Assembly (NCBI RefSeq): GCF_026745355.1
Contig: NC_079202.1
Span: forward strand, 51,546,169 to 51,610,168
DNA length: 64,000 bases
Direction: 5' to 3'
From: Beta vulgaris subsp. vulgaris
Lineage: Eukaryota > Streptophyta > Magnoliopsida > Caryophyllales > Amaranthaceae
The notes under the pieces: model-generated
What the model was told of the DNA's origin: nothing
What the model saw: the letters and a program-made list of their open reading frames with translations, nothing else
Database searches by the model: none
Made by a program: the position numbers and the translations under genes
Part shown: in pieces, positions 23,286 through 36,516 of the stretch
How positions within the stretch are numbered: the stretch's first letter is position 1
Layout: each line of letters begins with the position of its first letter

Positions 23286-26200
23286 ATGGCGGATCCAACT
23301 CCTTTTTTGACCCATGATACTACTGATCAAAACCCAGTATCAGATTCATCATCACTTTCTGAAAACCCCCATCTTTGTATCACCATTAAAGATCTTGGGT
23401 CTGAAAATCCCCAAATTGACCCACAAAACCCCTTTGAGTTTCTGGGTGTTGATGGGTTTTGTGTTCCAACTTCAACTACTGCTGATCCTTTCAGAAATCA
23501 TACCCTTAAAATTTCTGGGTTTTATGAGTGGGTTAAGATTCTAATTTGTATACCTATTGCTGCAATTCGATTGGTGATTTTTGGGTTGACTTTGTTAGTT
23601 GGGTATGTTGTTACTTTGATTGCAATTCATGGGTGGAAAGATAAGCATAATCCTATGCCTAGATGGCGCTCTAATCTTATGTGGGTTACTCGTTTATGTG
23701 CTCGTTGTATACTCTTCTCTTTTGGGTAACTTCATTTTCTCTCTCTCTCTCTCATACTCTATTTTGATTAATTGGATTTTAGAATTGTCTGGAATTTTGT
23801 ATGTTTCTGGGAAAAAAATAAGAGATTTTTAGTTTTAGGATCAATGTCTAACTATGGACTAGTAGCCTAGTAGGCCATACGGAGACTGGTACGAGTGCGG
23901 ATTCGGGTACCGGACAGAAATCGGCAAGATTTTGAAATTTTAGGAATGATACGTGTACCCGTACAGGATATGTAACTTATGGGGTATGGGTACGAGTACG
24001 TGACCTATTAAAAAGTACCCATGCTACATAGACTATGGCAATTGGCAATGCACGCATAACCTATTATGAATTGATACGAACACGAATTTGACACGACACG
24101 ACCTATTTGAGAGTTCTATTCTGGAAGTAATAGACTAATAGTTGTGTACTGTATTTTAGGGGATGTATAGGAAAGTTTGTCACTTTTGCAACTATTACCC
24201 GTGATTTATGATTGGAACTTTCAGATGTCTACTGTTTTAATTAACTAGTGAGGAACAACGTGGGGATCTAACTAGTATGAAGGTTCTTTTAGTAATTTCC
24301 TAGTATATTGGAGGGGGTGGTATAATATGACTACTGTTTTTGGTTAGGGTGAGTATTAATGACCTCGTGATGCTTTTGCTTGCAACTGTATTGCATAGAT
24401 TGAGTTTGTTGCCATACCTAAATGTGGAATATACACTTATGACTTAACTAGGTCTAGTATTTTGCAAACTGTACTGAAGAATGTATTCATTGCTGTGCTT
24501 AAAAGGTAGTGACTTGTTTTGCAATCTTTCCTGATTGCTTTTCCAAGGAAGTTTCCTATTTTTAGTATGTGACCTGAGTCTACTTCTCCCTTTGGCCTTT
24601 TGTGTGTGAGCAAGAGGGATTGGAGGGACTAGGAAGGATATAATATTGGGTGTTTCCTAGATTGATGGTGAGATTTTTTTCTTAAAACTTTTTTTAATTT
24701 TTTTTTTGGGAAGTAAGTGGTGAGATTTTGTTGTTTTTTGTGTACTTGAACTAATTGTGTCACATCTTGAGCGAGTTCTTTAAAATGTAGTCAACAAGCT
24801 CTTATATTACCCTTGTCCCTGCTAAATGTGACTGTAAACTATATATCTTTCTGTCTTGTTGTAGCTACCAGTGGATAAAACGGAAAGGCCGGCCAGCACC
24901 GAGAGAGGTGGCTCCAATTGTTGTTTCAAACCATGTATCATACATTGACCCAATCTTCTTTTTCTATGAGTTGTTCCCCACAATTGTTGCATCTGATTCC
25001 CATGATTCAATGCCCTTAGTTGGGACTATTATCAGAGCTATGCAGGTATTGACTTTACTGACTTAAGTTTCTTGCTGATTGTTTGTGTCTTTTTAATATC
25101 TATGTATAGGCTTTGATTCATATGTTGGCTTATGAGTGCTATTAGGTGAACTGAAAATCCACCTTGGGTCTGAGGCCAATGGAGTACAGACTGATGTTTA
25201 CTCCTGCAGTTATATTGTAATCATGCTTTTGCTCTTTTGTTTACAGGTTATATATGTAAATAGGTTCTCATCTTCATCAAGGAAAAATGCTGTTAATGAG
25301 ATAAAGGTACTGGGACTTTGTGCTTTTTCTATGTACCGCCAAATTAGAATCTCATATGATTCAGTGCTTTTTGCTGTTTCAACAAACATAAGAATTCATT
25401 GCATGTTTTACCCTTAACTTCTAAATTCTAAATTAAGCAGAATTCTGCATGATCAGGTCTTGTGTGATTTAAGGTCTTTTCGAACTATTCACTTACATAT
25501 TGATTAAGGTGATATCTAGCTTATTAGATTTGGAGTTGTGAAACATCCCTTTACTGCAGCTCCATTAGTTGATGGGCTGTACTTACTTTGTGAGAAAGAT
25601 GTATCCGGGTGGCTAATTGATGACACTGGCTTTCTGAAATTTCAGGCTCTTGTTTTTTTTGCTTATGCAATCATCCTTAAGCATGATGCAGATCTTTCTT
25701 CAAGCTTCTATTTTGGTTGGGAAAACTTTCTGTTGTCTCTTCTAAGTTGCCTGTCATCTTTTCCATAAGCAGTGTCATCTAACAATATGATAAATGCCAA
25801 ATATTGGCAAGTGTTCAGTGCAGATGAAGATGTGATTCAATGGGTCCTTGAACATAGTCATTGATATTAAGTTGAGGATTGAAAGACATACTATAAGTTT
25901 ATAAGCTTCATTACCCATCCTCAACAACAATTCTCGTGCATGTTAATCTAACAAGACAGCTGTAACCAGGTTGCATGACGTCATCTTGATTCTCATTTAT
26001 ATTCATTGTTTTGGCCTACAAAAGAATTTCTTTTAATGGGGTGGTGGGGGGACTGTTGGCCTAAAGAAAGACGCTTTGATATGCTAGTACCCTCATTTTA
26101 TTGAAGCATTATCAGAAATCAGAGTAGTTCCAAGTCTGTTACCATGCTGGAACCATTTCAGTTTTTAGTTAACAGAGTAAAATTTGATTCATTATTGTTC

Positions 26201-29200
26201 ATCAATTGTAAGGCATTTGATACAGAATTGTATTTTCAAGGACCTGTTTACAGAGAAAGGCTTCCTGCAAGAGATTTCCTCGTGTTCTATTATTTCCGGA
26301 GGGAACCACCACCAACGGGAAATTCCTTCTTTCTTTCCAAATGGGAGCATTCATACCTAATAAGCCAATCCAGCCTGTCATTGTCCGTTATCCTCATGTA
26401 CATTTTGATCAATCTTGGTATGGCTCTTTTCATGTGCAATTATGCTTGCATTTCACTCAGTAACTATAGCATTAAATTTTATTTACTACTTATATAGGGG
26501 CAATATTTCCTTGGCAAGGCTGATGTTTCGAATGTTCACTCAGTTTCACAATTACATGGAGGTACTCTTTCTAATACTTTTACATATTCTTTGCTTGATC
26601 GAGGGTCTAATTCGCAGTACAAAAATGGGTATGAGAACACAATTAGCTATAATTTTGTTAGATTAGCTGAGCAATATACTAGTTATCTGACCATTAGTTG
26701 GGAACATTTTTCTTGATCTAAGAAACCAAGCTAAGATCCAATTAACTTACTGGAATGTGCTGATGTGGTAGATAAACCATGAATCAAATACAAGGGAAGA
26801 ATGTAGTACATGTACATTGCTTATGTCCATCAATGAGGCGATTGGTTTCTACTGGATGAGAATTTGTGTTAGTTGCAAGCACATAAAATGATCTTAACCT
26901 AGATAGATGAATTCTTAGGGGCAAATTTACTATCTTGTAACAAGATCCTTAGGAATGAAGTCAAATGTCCTTGAAAACTTCTGTTTTGTTTGTATTATTT
27001 GTGTGCCGAAGCTGGTGTAGTTGACCATTGGTTCTTGGTAATCTCTCTTTCCATTGAGCAGGTGGAGTACCTTCCAGTTATACGACCTATGCAGAGTCAA
27101 AAAGAAAATGTGTCCCTTTTTGCCGAAAGGGTAAGTGTATTTTACTAGTACTTTATATATCTTTATGCGTGTAGCAGATACATAAAAATACATGTATATA
27201 TATATGTTGTAGTGTAAGACTGTATTTTTGAAGTATTTTCGATCATAGGCTGTGTATTATGTTCCTCTATTTGCTTTGAAGAAGAATAAATATTCCATAT
27301 ATCCTGTGTCAAGACTCAAGAGTCTCAATTGAGTTCTCTTTTCCCTGTCAATTTAATGGTCTACCCCACACTAAAAAGTCATTTTACTTGTACACGTTGG
27401 TGCCTTTACCTTTCTATGATCTGTAAAATCAATTTGGGATCCTAAAAGTGAAATTGAGGGGGTAATTAGCTTCTCTATTAAATTCCTGATGTGATGTAAA
27501 CAGTGGAATGCTATAATCACTACTTTGACTAGTTTAAAGCTGAAAGGGTTGAATTTGTAGGTTCATGCTCATTACTTTGTGATAGAATTTCATAGGGGAT
27601 GTTGTGATTGTGAATATTTTTCTGACACTGAATGGGATCAAAGCTTTCATCATCCATGTTAAACTCTGTTTCTTTTCTTAATTTTTGTGACCTCCTTAAT
27701 AGATTTTCTGCATCACTCCCCCTGGCCTTTGGGCATGGGGCAATGGTTAGAAGTGCTTGTTTAATTCTCGCTATTGGAAAAATGCAGACTGCCCATGCTA
27801 TGGCCACTTCTTTAAATCTTGTGCAAACATCTTATACCTACGGGGACATGCTGCTTCTGATGAAAGCAGTTGAACTGAAACAGGTGAGCAGTTTAATTAG
27901 TTTTGATGCCCTTTCTTTATTTATTGAAAACAGGATTAAAGCTTTAAATTATCTAGTTACGTTATTGCGTAAATCTAAACTTCTACACTAGCATTTCAAC
28001 ATGAGATTATGCTCTTACTTCAAAGATCTAAAGCGTGGTTGACATTGTGAAATAATTTTCCTCGGAGATACGTCTTTGCCTTTCCTATCAACCAACAGGG
28101 TTGATCTTGTATTCTGAAGGATATCTTTCAATTAAGAGGTATCTATTGGAATAAGATTTGGGAATTTTTCCTCTTTAGTGAAGTTTCGTGAGAGATTTTC
28201 ATCAACAAATGTTTAGACATCAATGTACTGGATTCCAACGTGGGGGTACATGTTATGGAGCGTAATTTAAGAACTTTTGATGTACTAGATCCAAAATGCT
28301 AAGGTTTTCTAGATTTGAAGCTTAAATTAATTATCTTCCACTTTTAAGTTTTCAACGAAAGAATTACCGACAGCTCGTGGGCTCTGAATCTCCCTTCTGT
28401 CTTTTTTCAGCTTCTCTGTTATTCCCTTATATTTCTTTTATATGATGAACAATTACATCAGTAGCGATAGTGTTTTAATTGTAATTAGCTTCTTGACACG
28501 CTCACACGCATTTGCTGCACATCTGAAACTGCTGCTCAATTGAACTTCTAGTTGCAATGCTACTTTTGTCGTTATTATTAGTTTTCAGATTCAGTTGTGC
28601 CAACTGGCTACATTAAAGCTCAGCTTGGTATAAGTTTATAAATTGAGGCAATGCACCCATCCTCAAGCATATGTTTTTCTTCCTGATTTTTCACTAAGAC
28701 TTACTTCCTCTGTTTCTAAATAAGTGCAACACTTCTTGTTTTCACGTTTGCCAATGCATTATTTTAACCGTTAATATCTTCAATTATCAATAAGTAAAAA
28801 TTATAAAAAGTTGATATTAAAAAAATTCACATTCAGACAAATCTAACAAGATCCCACATGACTATGTTTTTCCTAAAATGTAAATCACCAAAGCTAATTA
28901 AAGTTTAAACTGTGAATAGTAAACACTATGCAAATGTTGCACTTATTTTGAAACGGAGGAAGTATTACAATAATCATGTACAATGAACTAATATAAGGGA
29001 GGGGGTGTTTTAGTAAATAGCTTTATATTGATAATAGCTTGAGGAAGAAGATAGTTAAGGAGATAATTTGTTAGGGTAGAAATATTATGAATAGGGAGAG
29101 AGAAAATATGTTCAATATAGATAAGAAATTGGGTGAGCTTTTAAAAGTTCAATGGAAGAGAACAAGCCTCTCGAAAGCTTGTAATTATCCTTTTATATTG

Positions 29201-32200
29201 CTGAAACTTCAGTTTATGAATCAAATCTCCTCTTTCTTCCTTAAATTCTGCCATTAATGTTGTCAAGCTATGTTAATTCATAGCATCATGCTTGGTGTGG
29301 AGATGGGTTATTATGGGCATCCACAAGGGATTCCATGTAAATCTACATCAGATTTCATTGCTTTTACCTCATCTTATGAACTTGCCGATTGGGTTCCGAG
29401 TAAAAAAAAATTTTCTAACATCTTACCTTGTGCAATTGACAGGAAAATCCTTCAAGATATATGGTTGAATTGGGTCATATAAATTCAGTGAGTATATCTA
29501 ATTTTCAAACCTCATTTCTCTGGTTCCCAGAAACAAGAATTGAACAATGCTGCATACCCCAAGATTATGCCATAATGTTCATATTATATGGAACCCTTGT
29601 GCATATTCATCAGTTTGGATTTTTTGGCTTAGCTAACCATGATGAAATGTGCATTCCTACTTGCTATCTGATCAATTTCGTGACTGGGATGTGCCTTCAG
29701 TTTTTTTTGGATGCTTAGTGCTTCTGGGGCACAATGGCAGAGCTTGGAATTCTTATCTTGGGGGGGGGGGGATACAAATATCAGAGCTCTACAAAGAAAG
29801 ATTAAGTCTTTTATCTGACGTAAGCTACGAGGAGATGTAAAGAAGAAGAAAATATGAAGTACTATGTGTTCTGATAGAAAAAGAAAGTCATTCCCCAGAG
29901 AGACAAAAAAGAGAACTGTGTGGCTGGGTTTCCCACCATTCCCAAGGTTGTATGTGCTGTTAACCTGTTAGTGTGCCATCTTACAAGTTAAACTATCTGG
30001 ATCCTTGCCTTCACGGCCATAATTTGCTTAAATATTTTATCACATACCTTAATCTTGATGATTATAATGAACGGAGATAGCTGGCAATTATACTGTGTAT
30101 GGACAACAGTCAACACAATCTTTCTTTTAGGTATGGTGGTTGCTAGCTGATCTTAGTCTCTAACTATATTGGAAGGTCCAAAGTCCAGAGTGGCCTACTT
30201 CTGAATTTTAAGTATGTCTATAATCTTGAATAATGAAGCGTATTTTCAAGACCTAGAATTGTTTACAGATACTGAAAATATTGAAATACCACTGATTAGA
30301 TCTATCTGCTGTAATATCTGTCAAATACTGACTCAGCATATTTTGCCTTTTAACTCTGATTGTCGTGTGTCCTCTTGATGGTGCTTACTGCTTACTGCTT
30401 AGTCTTGTAGTTCCTTTTCTGTACAATATTCCTGATAGCCTTCCTCATCTACAGTCATATCGCATTAACACTATGGAGGCTTTGGAATTCTTGGAGAAGT
30501 TTATATCCATGAATCCTGATGACAGGTATTTGGTAAATTCAAATTTGGCCTTAGAGTTATGGCCCAACCCCGTTGACATTGCACAACATCAAGTTGAATC
30601 TTTCAGAGTGGGTTGGAGCCTGGAGGTGCGAGTGGGATGGTGTGGGTCATGACTCATGATCTTCTTTCTAGGACTTGTTCTCTTCAATTGATTATAATTA
30701 GTTTCAGGAAATATCAGTTTAATTATGAAGAATAATCAGTTATAATAAATAATGATCCATTTCAATCAGCAAAATATTAGTAATGCATAAAACAATTGAC
30801 ACTAATTAATAATCAACTTTGATCAGTAGCAGTTCATTTCAATAAAATGGAGTTGAAGAGAGCAGGGCTAAGTTATCTGTAAAGATTAATTGTGCTTTGT
30901 GATGGAAAAATTATGGTTACTTTATAATGTGACAGTTACTTTTGATGTTGCAATTGCCTACAATGTTCACTGTTCAGCAGGACTGCTATTGATTTATAGA
31001 TTCATTTAGTAAGCGATGGTTTTCTTTGATGCACTTTGGCGAAAAGACGGAAAGGACATGCTTCAATGGGAATTATTCATATATACATAAAACACTGAAA
31101 TATAATGCAATCATGTTTTTCTTAATTCAATTTCATTCGAATGATGCATGTTCAATCGTAGTTCTGCTTATTATAGCTTAAAGGAAGATTCTCAGCCACC
31201 CCTATCCCCTTTTCTCTCGCAGTGGCAGTGTACAGATTGAGGATTTCTTAAGAGCTTTGAGATTAAAGCCTTGTGGTTTGTCTGAGAAGGTATGTGCATG
31301 TACTGCTGAGAAGCACATGTTGTTACAAGTATTGCTTTGATTTTCTGTATGCCTCACGGACATGCTACGAACATGTCTTCTATCTCTTATGAGTTGTCCA
31401 CCAAACTAACTTCTTGCATGCCATATTTCCAAGTACTACTGATTTCAAATCATTAATGCACTATTTGCTGTCAGTTTCCAGTCCTGATGCACTAATTAGC
31501 AATAATATGTAGAAAATAACCTTAAAAGATACATTACTTACTAAGGTATGAAGGGAGGGCATTGTTTGGCTTAGAGAGACTCTGTTCTACAGTGTATTAT
31601 CTAAGTTTACCCCATCACCTGTCGCGTAAACTATTACTCTTTAGCTTCAGGATGTTTTAAGTCTATAGATGTTTCTTTGAAATGCAGCAAAGAGGCAAAA
31701 AATAGTTGGGAATATTCAGTGGTATTAGGATTTCCCAACATGTGAAATATAAAAGAGAATTTTTTTGTCTATTTCAGACCATATTTTCACATCAACTGAG
31801 GTAATAAATGCTTGATTTAATATTTTATTTCCATTTTAAGCACCTTATACATAGCCCTTAGGGCTATGTATATCATTTTCCTAAAATAAATTAAAAGAAC
31901 CAAGGAGAATAAGTTTCGTTGCAGCTTTTGGTTTTTGTTGAATTATTAATTAAAATTCCTAGTGTTCAAGTATCGAACCTGTAAGAATTCGCTTCCCACA
32001 TAATTTGATCAATGAGAATATATTCTTAGTGTTGATGTCCATTTGATATGCAGATTTTTTCATTTGTTGATATTGAGAAGATGGGAAAGATTACTTTCAA
32101 GCAGGTAATAGCAATATTTTGCCTTTGGTTTTGTGTCACAATTCATAATTTATAAAGCTTCTTGAGAACTTTAAGATCTGATAAGTGTTAATAATGTTGA

Positions 32201-32794
32201 TGACCGTGTGATTATCAACTGATACTTGGATAAACTTTTGAGTGCAGTTTTTATTGGCATCAAACCATATCATGAAACAACCATTATTTCAACGTGCCTG
32301 TGAATTTTCTTTTGTCAAATGTGGTGATGGGATCCAGGATCACATATTGAATAAAGAGGTTTGTTTTTTGAAGCACTTCATGTCAAAACTTAAAATAGCA
32401 TCATTTTTCAGCTTCATAATTTATTTCTTATATGATAATGCAGTTTGGAGATGCGATTCGACTGAGTATTCCAGATGCCAATGAGCATGATGTAAGACCT
32501 CCCCCCCCCCCCCCCTTTCGGCATCAGTCACTGCTAACTAGTTCATGCTCACTGTGACTTGGACTTTAATGCTTTGAGAGCTGCACTCCTCTTCTTTTTC
32601 AGTCTAATGAATGTGAAAATTTTCAGGTGAAGGAACTTTTCAATATGTTCGACATGGATAGAGATGGAAAAATTCAGAAGCACGAGTTTCTGGGTTGCTT
32701 AAGAAGAAATCCACTTCTTATTGCCCTCTTTTCACCTCTTCTTCAAGTTGAGTTTGCGCAAACTAGCAATGGGCTTTTAGAGGAGATGGTTTGA
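23286..32794 (+). CDS. LPEAT2: Lysophospholipid acyltransferase LPEAT2-type with EF-hands (544 aa)
   Basis: Fourteen exons join in frame at GT/AG borders: 23286-23725, 24865-25045, 25247-25306, 26254-26417, 26498-26561, 27062-27130, 27788-27883, 29443-29487, 30455-30525, 31223-31289, 32054-32104, 32248-32358, 32444-32491 and 32627-32794. The 544-residue product has a hydrophobic membrane stretch (about 78-112), the acyltransferase NHxxxxD motif (N169-H170...D175), the FPEGT block (241-245), and a C-terminal EF-hand region. The last loop DMDRDGKIQKHE (498-509) is canonical; the one at 393-404 is near-canonical; the others are degenerate. Family knowledge: LPEAT2 reacylates lysophosphatidylethanolamine with acyl-CoA at the ER, and the Arabidopsis protein is of nearly equal length. 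No frame break was found, so it is likely functional. Confidence 0.96.
28702..28964. mobile_element. Stowaway-like MITE in LPEAT2 intron 7
   Basis: Ends TACTTCCTCTGTTTCTAAAT and ...TGAAACGGAGGAAGTA are inverted repeats bounded by TA. It is almost identical over its full 263 bp to the reverse complement of the copy at 41065-41327. Confidence 0.9.
31846..31872. repeat. 27-bp perfect palindrome in LPEAT2 intron 10
   Basis: Thirteen-base arms (TATACATAGCCCT and AGGGCTATGTATA) surround a single T. It may be the fused ends of a deleted TIR element. Confidence 0.75.
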
Positions 32795-33720
32795 AATTTT
32801 CATTGGCATTTTCGGTGGATTGATTGCATGATTGGTGTGCCGTTATTTTTCTTATTCTTCTCTTCCTCTGGAGAGTGGGTTGGGAATGGCAGATGGATCT
32901 GGAAATTTTTGCAACTTCAGATCCTTCATGTAGCTTAGTTCATGGTTCTTTGTAAAACCAATCTGGGGGAAATTTTTTGTGTCACAAGATTTATTAGTAT
33001 AGGAAAAAAAAATACTATGATAGTGTGATGTAGTCATGGTTTCATGACAAAAGGCAGTGCTTTTTTGATATACATATATTGTTTGGTATATACGAGTGAT
33101 TCTTTGAAAGTAGATGACTCATAAATCTGATCATTCTTTTTCTTAGTTGTATTTCCGAATGCCTTGTTGAAAAATAATGTAATGGAATGTCAGCAGTCAG
33201 CAGTCAGCAGTCAGAATGAACAAAATTATTACATTACATGCACGAAGGAGCACTTAGCATGGTGCTTCTGGCGGCTTATGATGATCCCTTGCACAAGGAT
33301 TGCTTGTAAGAAAATCTAATATCCCGTACAAAGTCACCAATATCTTACAAATCATACACATGTCTTATCCTCAAAAGTCTGTTATATTCATAATGAATAG
33401 CTATGTGAGGCCTTAAAATTATTAGGCATGGCTGTAAAATGATTATGAAGTTTCCCACATAACCTTTACTATGAGATGTGAATGTCAACTAGTTTAGTTG
33501 GTTAAAGTCTTGAGAGGTGATGTCCAAAATTTGGGATCGAATTTCCTCTACATTATTTGCCTTTTTGGCTCTCTTTACGCCAAAAAAATATATTGAGATC
33601 TTTAAACCTCTTGATTTGTGCGGTTCCATTTCCATACGGGCTTATTGTTTACTAAATGGGTGGAATCATAGTAGGAATTTTAACGGTCAAATAGCTCAGC
33701 ATTACTAATTGTCTAATTAA
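32795..33720. other. LPEAT2 3' UTR and intergenic DNA
   Basis: The first 350-400 bp after the stop are presumably 3' UTR, with AATAATGTAATGG at about 33174 as a possible poly(A) region. The remainder contains no recognisable gene. Confidence 0.45.
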
Positions 33721-34003
33721 TACTCCCTTCGTTTTTTTTTTAATCTACACACTCTATTTTTTGATTTTTTTTTTACTACACATTGTTGGTTTTTTTTGAG
33801 GGGCACATTGTTACTTTTTTTATTCTTGATAATATGTCTCATCTAATTCTCCCCTTTTTCTACTAATGTTATTCACTTTTTAATATTTTAGCCCACCTTT
33901 TTACTCTCAATCTCAATTTTCAGTTTTTCTCTCTCAACTTTTGTGCTTGTTCTCCCCCCAAATGAAGTGAGTAAATTAAAAAAAAAAAAAAACAGAGGGA
34001 TTA
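33721..34003. mobile_element. Degenerate Stowaway-like MITE
   Basis: It starts TACTCCCTTCG and ends CAGAGGGATTA, with poly(T) and poly(A) runs just inside either end that pair with each other. Confidence 0.55.
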
Positions 34004-34743
34004 GATCACGTTAGTCAACATGTATATATAGAGAGTTACGATTAACTGAGAAGGTTATTAATATGAGAAGGATGAGAGGAACATAATTGCTTTTTCATTT
34101 AGTTGAATGAACATATTTTTTCAGGTTTGATGTGCACCATTTTTTTTAACAAAATGTTTTGTTTATTAAAGAGAAGTTTTCAGCTGAAAAAACTATATTT
34201 TGCGTATTCAATTCAAAAAAATATGCAATTCAATTCTTGAGAAACTTTTTATTGAATCTTGTCTTATGTAGAATTCAACACAACATAACACACTTATGAA
34301 TTTTTGAAAAAATAGATCACCTACCTTATTCCTTTATAAAGGATGAAAAAGGTCTAATTGGGAAGCTATTGATTGAAACCAAAAAAATGAATTGGTTATG
34401 GTAAAAGTGTTTGTTCTACCTTCCTATAAAAAAAATGTTGTACCTAAATCTAGAACATCTACAAATAAAAGTGTGTTTACAAGCTTGTTTTTAAAATAGG
34501 AAGTCTGTTTACATGTAATAGATGTTTTCTGAAATGATATTTTCTCCACCAAGTTGGTTGTTTTTGTTTTGATTCAATTATTTTAGGACCTCACTCCACA
34601 AGACCACAACAAGGACATAAAGGTATACAAGCTCTTAAATGGCAAAAAGCTATATTTATTGGAAGTGTCCTTAATTTGGGTTTGTGGGACCACATTAGTC
34701 CTCTATATGTAAATGTAACACATTTTATGCGTATTATATTATA

Positions 34744-34770
34744 CTAGGTTAGTATCCGTGCGATGCACGG
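34744..34770 (-). mobile_element. Probable Helitron 3' terminus
   Basis: Read on the minus strand, a hairpin CCGTGC-ATC-GCACGG is followed after 8 nt by CTAG and then T. That is the hairpin plus CTRR arrangement of Helitron 3' ends. The body of the element would lie to the right. Confidence 0.5.
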
Positions 34771-36396
34771 CTGTAAAAAAAATAGAATGTATGGTTGTTT
34801 TTAACAATAAATGTATAATTTGAAATTTGACTTAATTAATGCTTAGTTATAAACAATATAGATCTCGTAAAAAAAAATATAGATGGTGTAATAGAGAATT
34901 ATTAAAATGGACTAATAATTACTCTACACATCGAATTAATTGTCACAAATGTCTTTTTAAGTTGTTCATCTATTTGTCACATGCTTTTTAGGAATCAATT
35001 GTTCCAATTTTACCCACCCAATCATTTCGCCCGATTATATTACCCTCTAAAAAAATTATGTTGTTTTTCAGTTATTTTGGAAGAAAGAAATTTAGAGTAT
35101 TATAATATGATAGTATAATTTTTTTTATTAATTAAAAGAAGTAATGTTCTTTCAAAGACAGCTTAGATAACAAAAAATAATGGTATTTAAAGGAAAAAAA
35201 TTCTAACCGACAGTGGCCAAAGGGAAAAGAAAATGGACATCACTTAATCATTAGTCATTACATTACAAATGGCCTAGAAAGTAGAAAGTAAGTAGCAGAG
35301 AGAAAGCTAGCTTGGTTTTTCTTCTCAAAAAAAAAAAAGTAGTAGAAAGAAATAGGAGTTGAAGTTAGAACCTAATGACATATATGCTTCAAAAATATAG
35401 GGAAAACTATAATTAGAAGGAGTAACCATATCACCCAAACTCAAAAAGCAGAGCGGATGAATTATATTGGTTCATTTAATTTTTGCAATTTTGAACAGTT
35501 CTCCAAAACTTATTTCGAAACACAATCCAGCGAGAGCAAGGTTTCTAAAAGAGATACTTCATGTGTTTCGAACTAAATGTAACAAAGAAGTATTATTTGT
35601 GATATATAAAATATTCATTTGTTGCATTTAAAACGAAACGGATGAAGTAATTTATTTACTATGTAGCTCAAACTTATATTATGAACTACATTAGATTACA
35701 TTTTATAACCAAACTTCTATTATGAACTACATTAGATTACATTCTATAACCAAATTTAAAACGAAAACATACTAATTGGTGTCATTGTCTTATTATCTTT
35801 TCTCCTAAAAATAAGCTTCTTACTTTATTTACAAAACTATACCTTGAAAATCAAAATGAGAATATCAAAAACTGACCTTGATGACCAAACTACCCAAAAG
35901 AATAATTGCAACAGATGAATGCAAAGAAAAACTAAAAGTTTAGACTGGTTATTCAGATGATAAATTCTACACAAATTGAATGTAGATTAAGGGAGAACAA
36001 ACAAAACATAAGAAATTAGATATCAATACCATTTGCCATCAAAACAAATTATAAAACAGTTACCTGAGCTTCAACATTATCTTCGTCATTTCACCATTCA
36101 CCCGTATGAATTTAGCAACATATCTCAATACTATCAGCATCACAGATGAATAAGGAGTAATATAAAGATTATATTTAATGAAAAGTTTAATTAAAGAAGA
36201 CCCATTACAATATTTTTTTCTGGTTTCAACTTTCAAGTTTGAGTAATAGAGAATGAAGAAGGATAGAGAAATGTGCAAGACCTCAAATCGAATCCGGTTT
36301 ACATCATTGTACTTATTATTCGCTCATTTACATCAAAAAAAAACTTTTATGCTGAAATGTATTCATCTTTAAGTGAGTGGTGGGCCCCACATGAAG
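34771..36396. other. AT-rich DNA without a gene; one 95-bp MITE
   Basis: A short Stowaway-like element sits at 35555-35649 (TACTTCATGTGTTTCG... against ...CGAAACGGATGAAGTA). Otherwise only AT-rich sequence was seen, possibly Helitron interior. Confidence 0.5.
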
Positions 36397-36516
36397 TTTT
36401 TTTTTTTTTTTTTTTGGACATCGGAAAAACATATAGTAGCTAAAAACAAAACAGAACTAAAAAACGGTAAACGGAATTTGGCCCTTCCGGACATGAGTAG
36501 CCAAATTATGAGCCTG

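Noticed and set aside
29758..29772. Long poly(G) run in LPEAT2 intron 8, and a poly(C) run at about 32500
   Set aside because: Intronic homopolymers of uncertain length; likely slippage or sequencing noise, with no functional sign.
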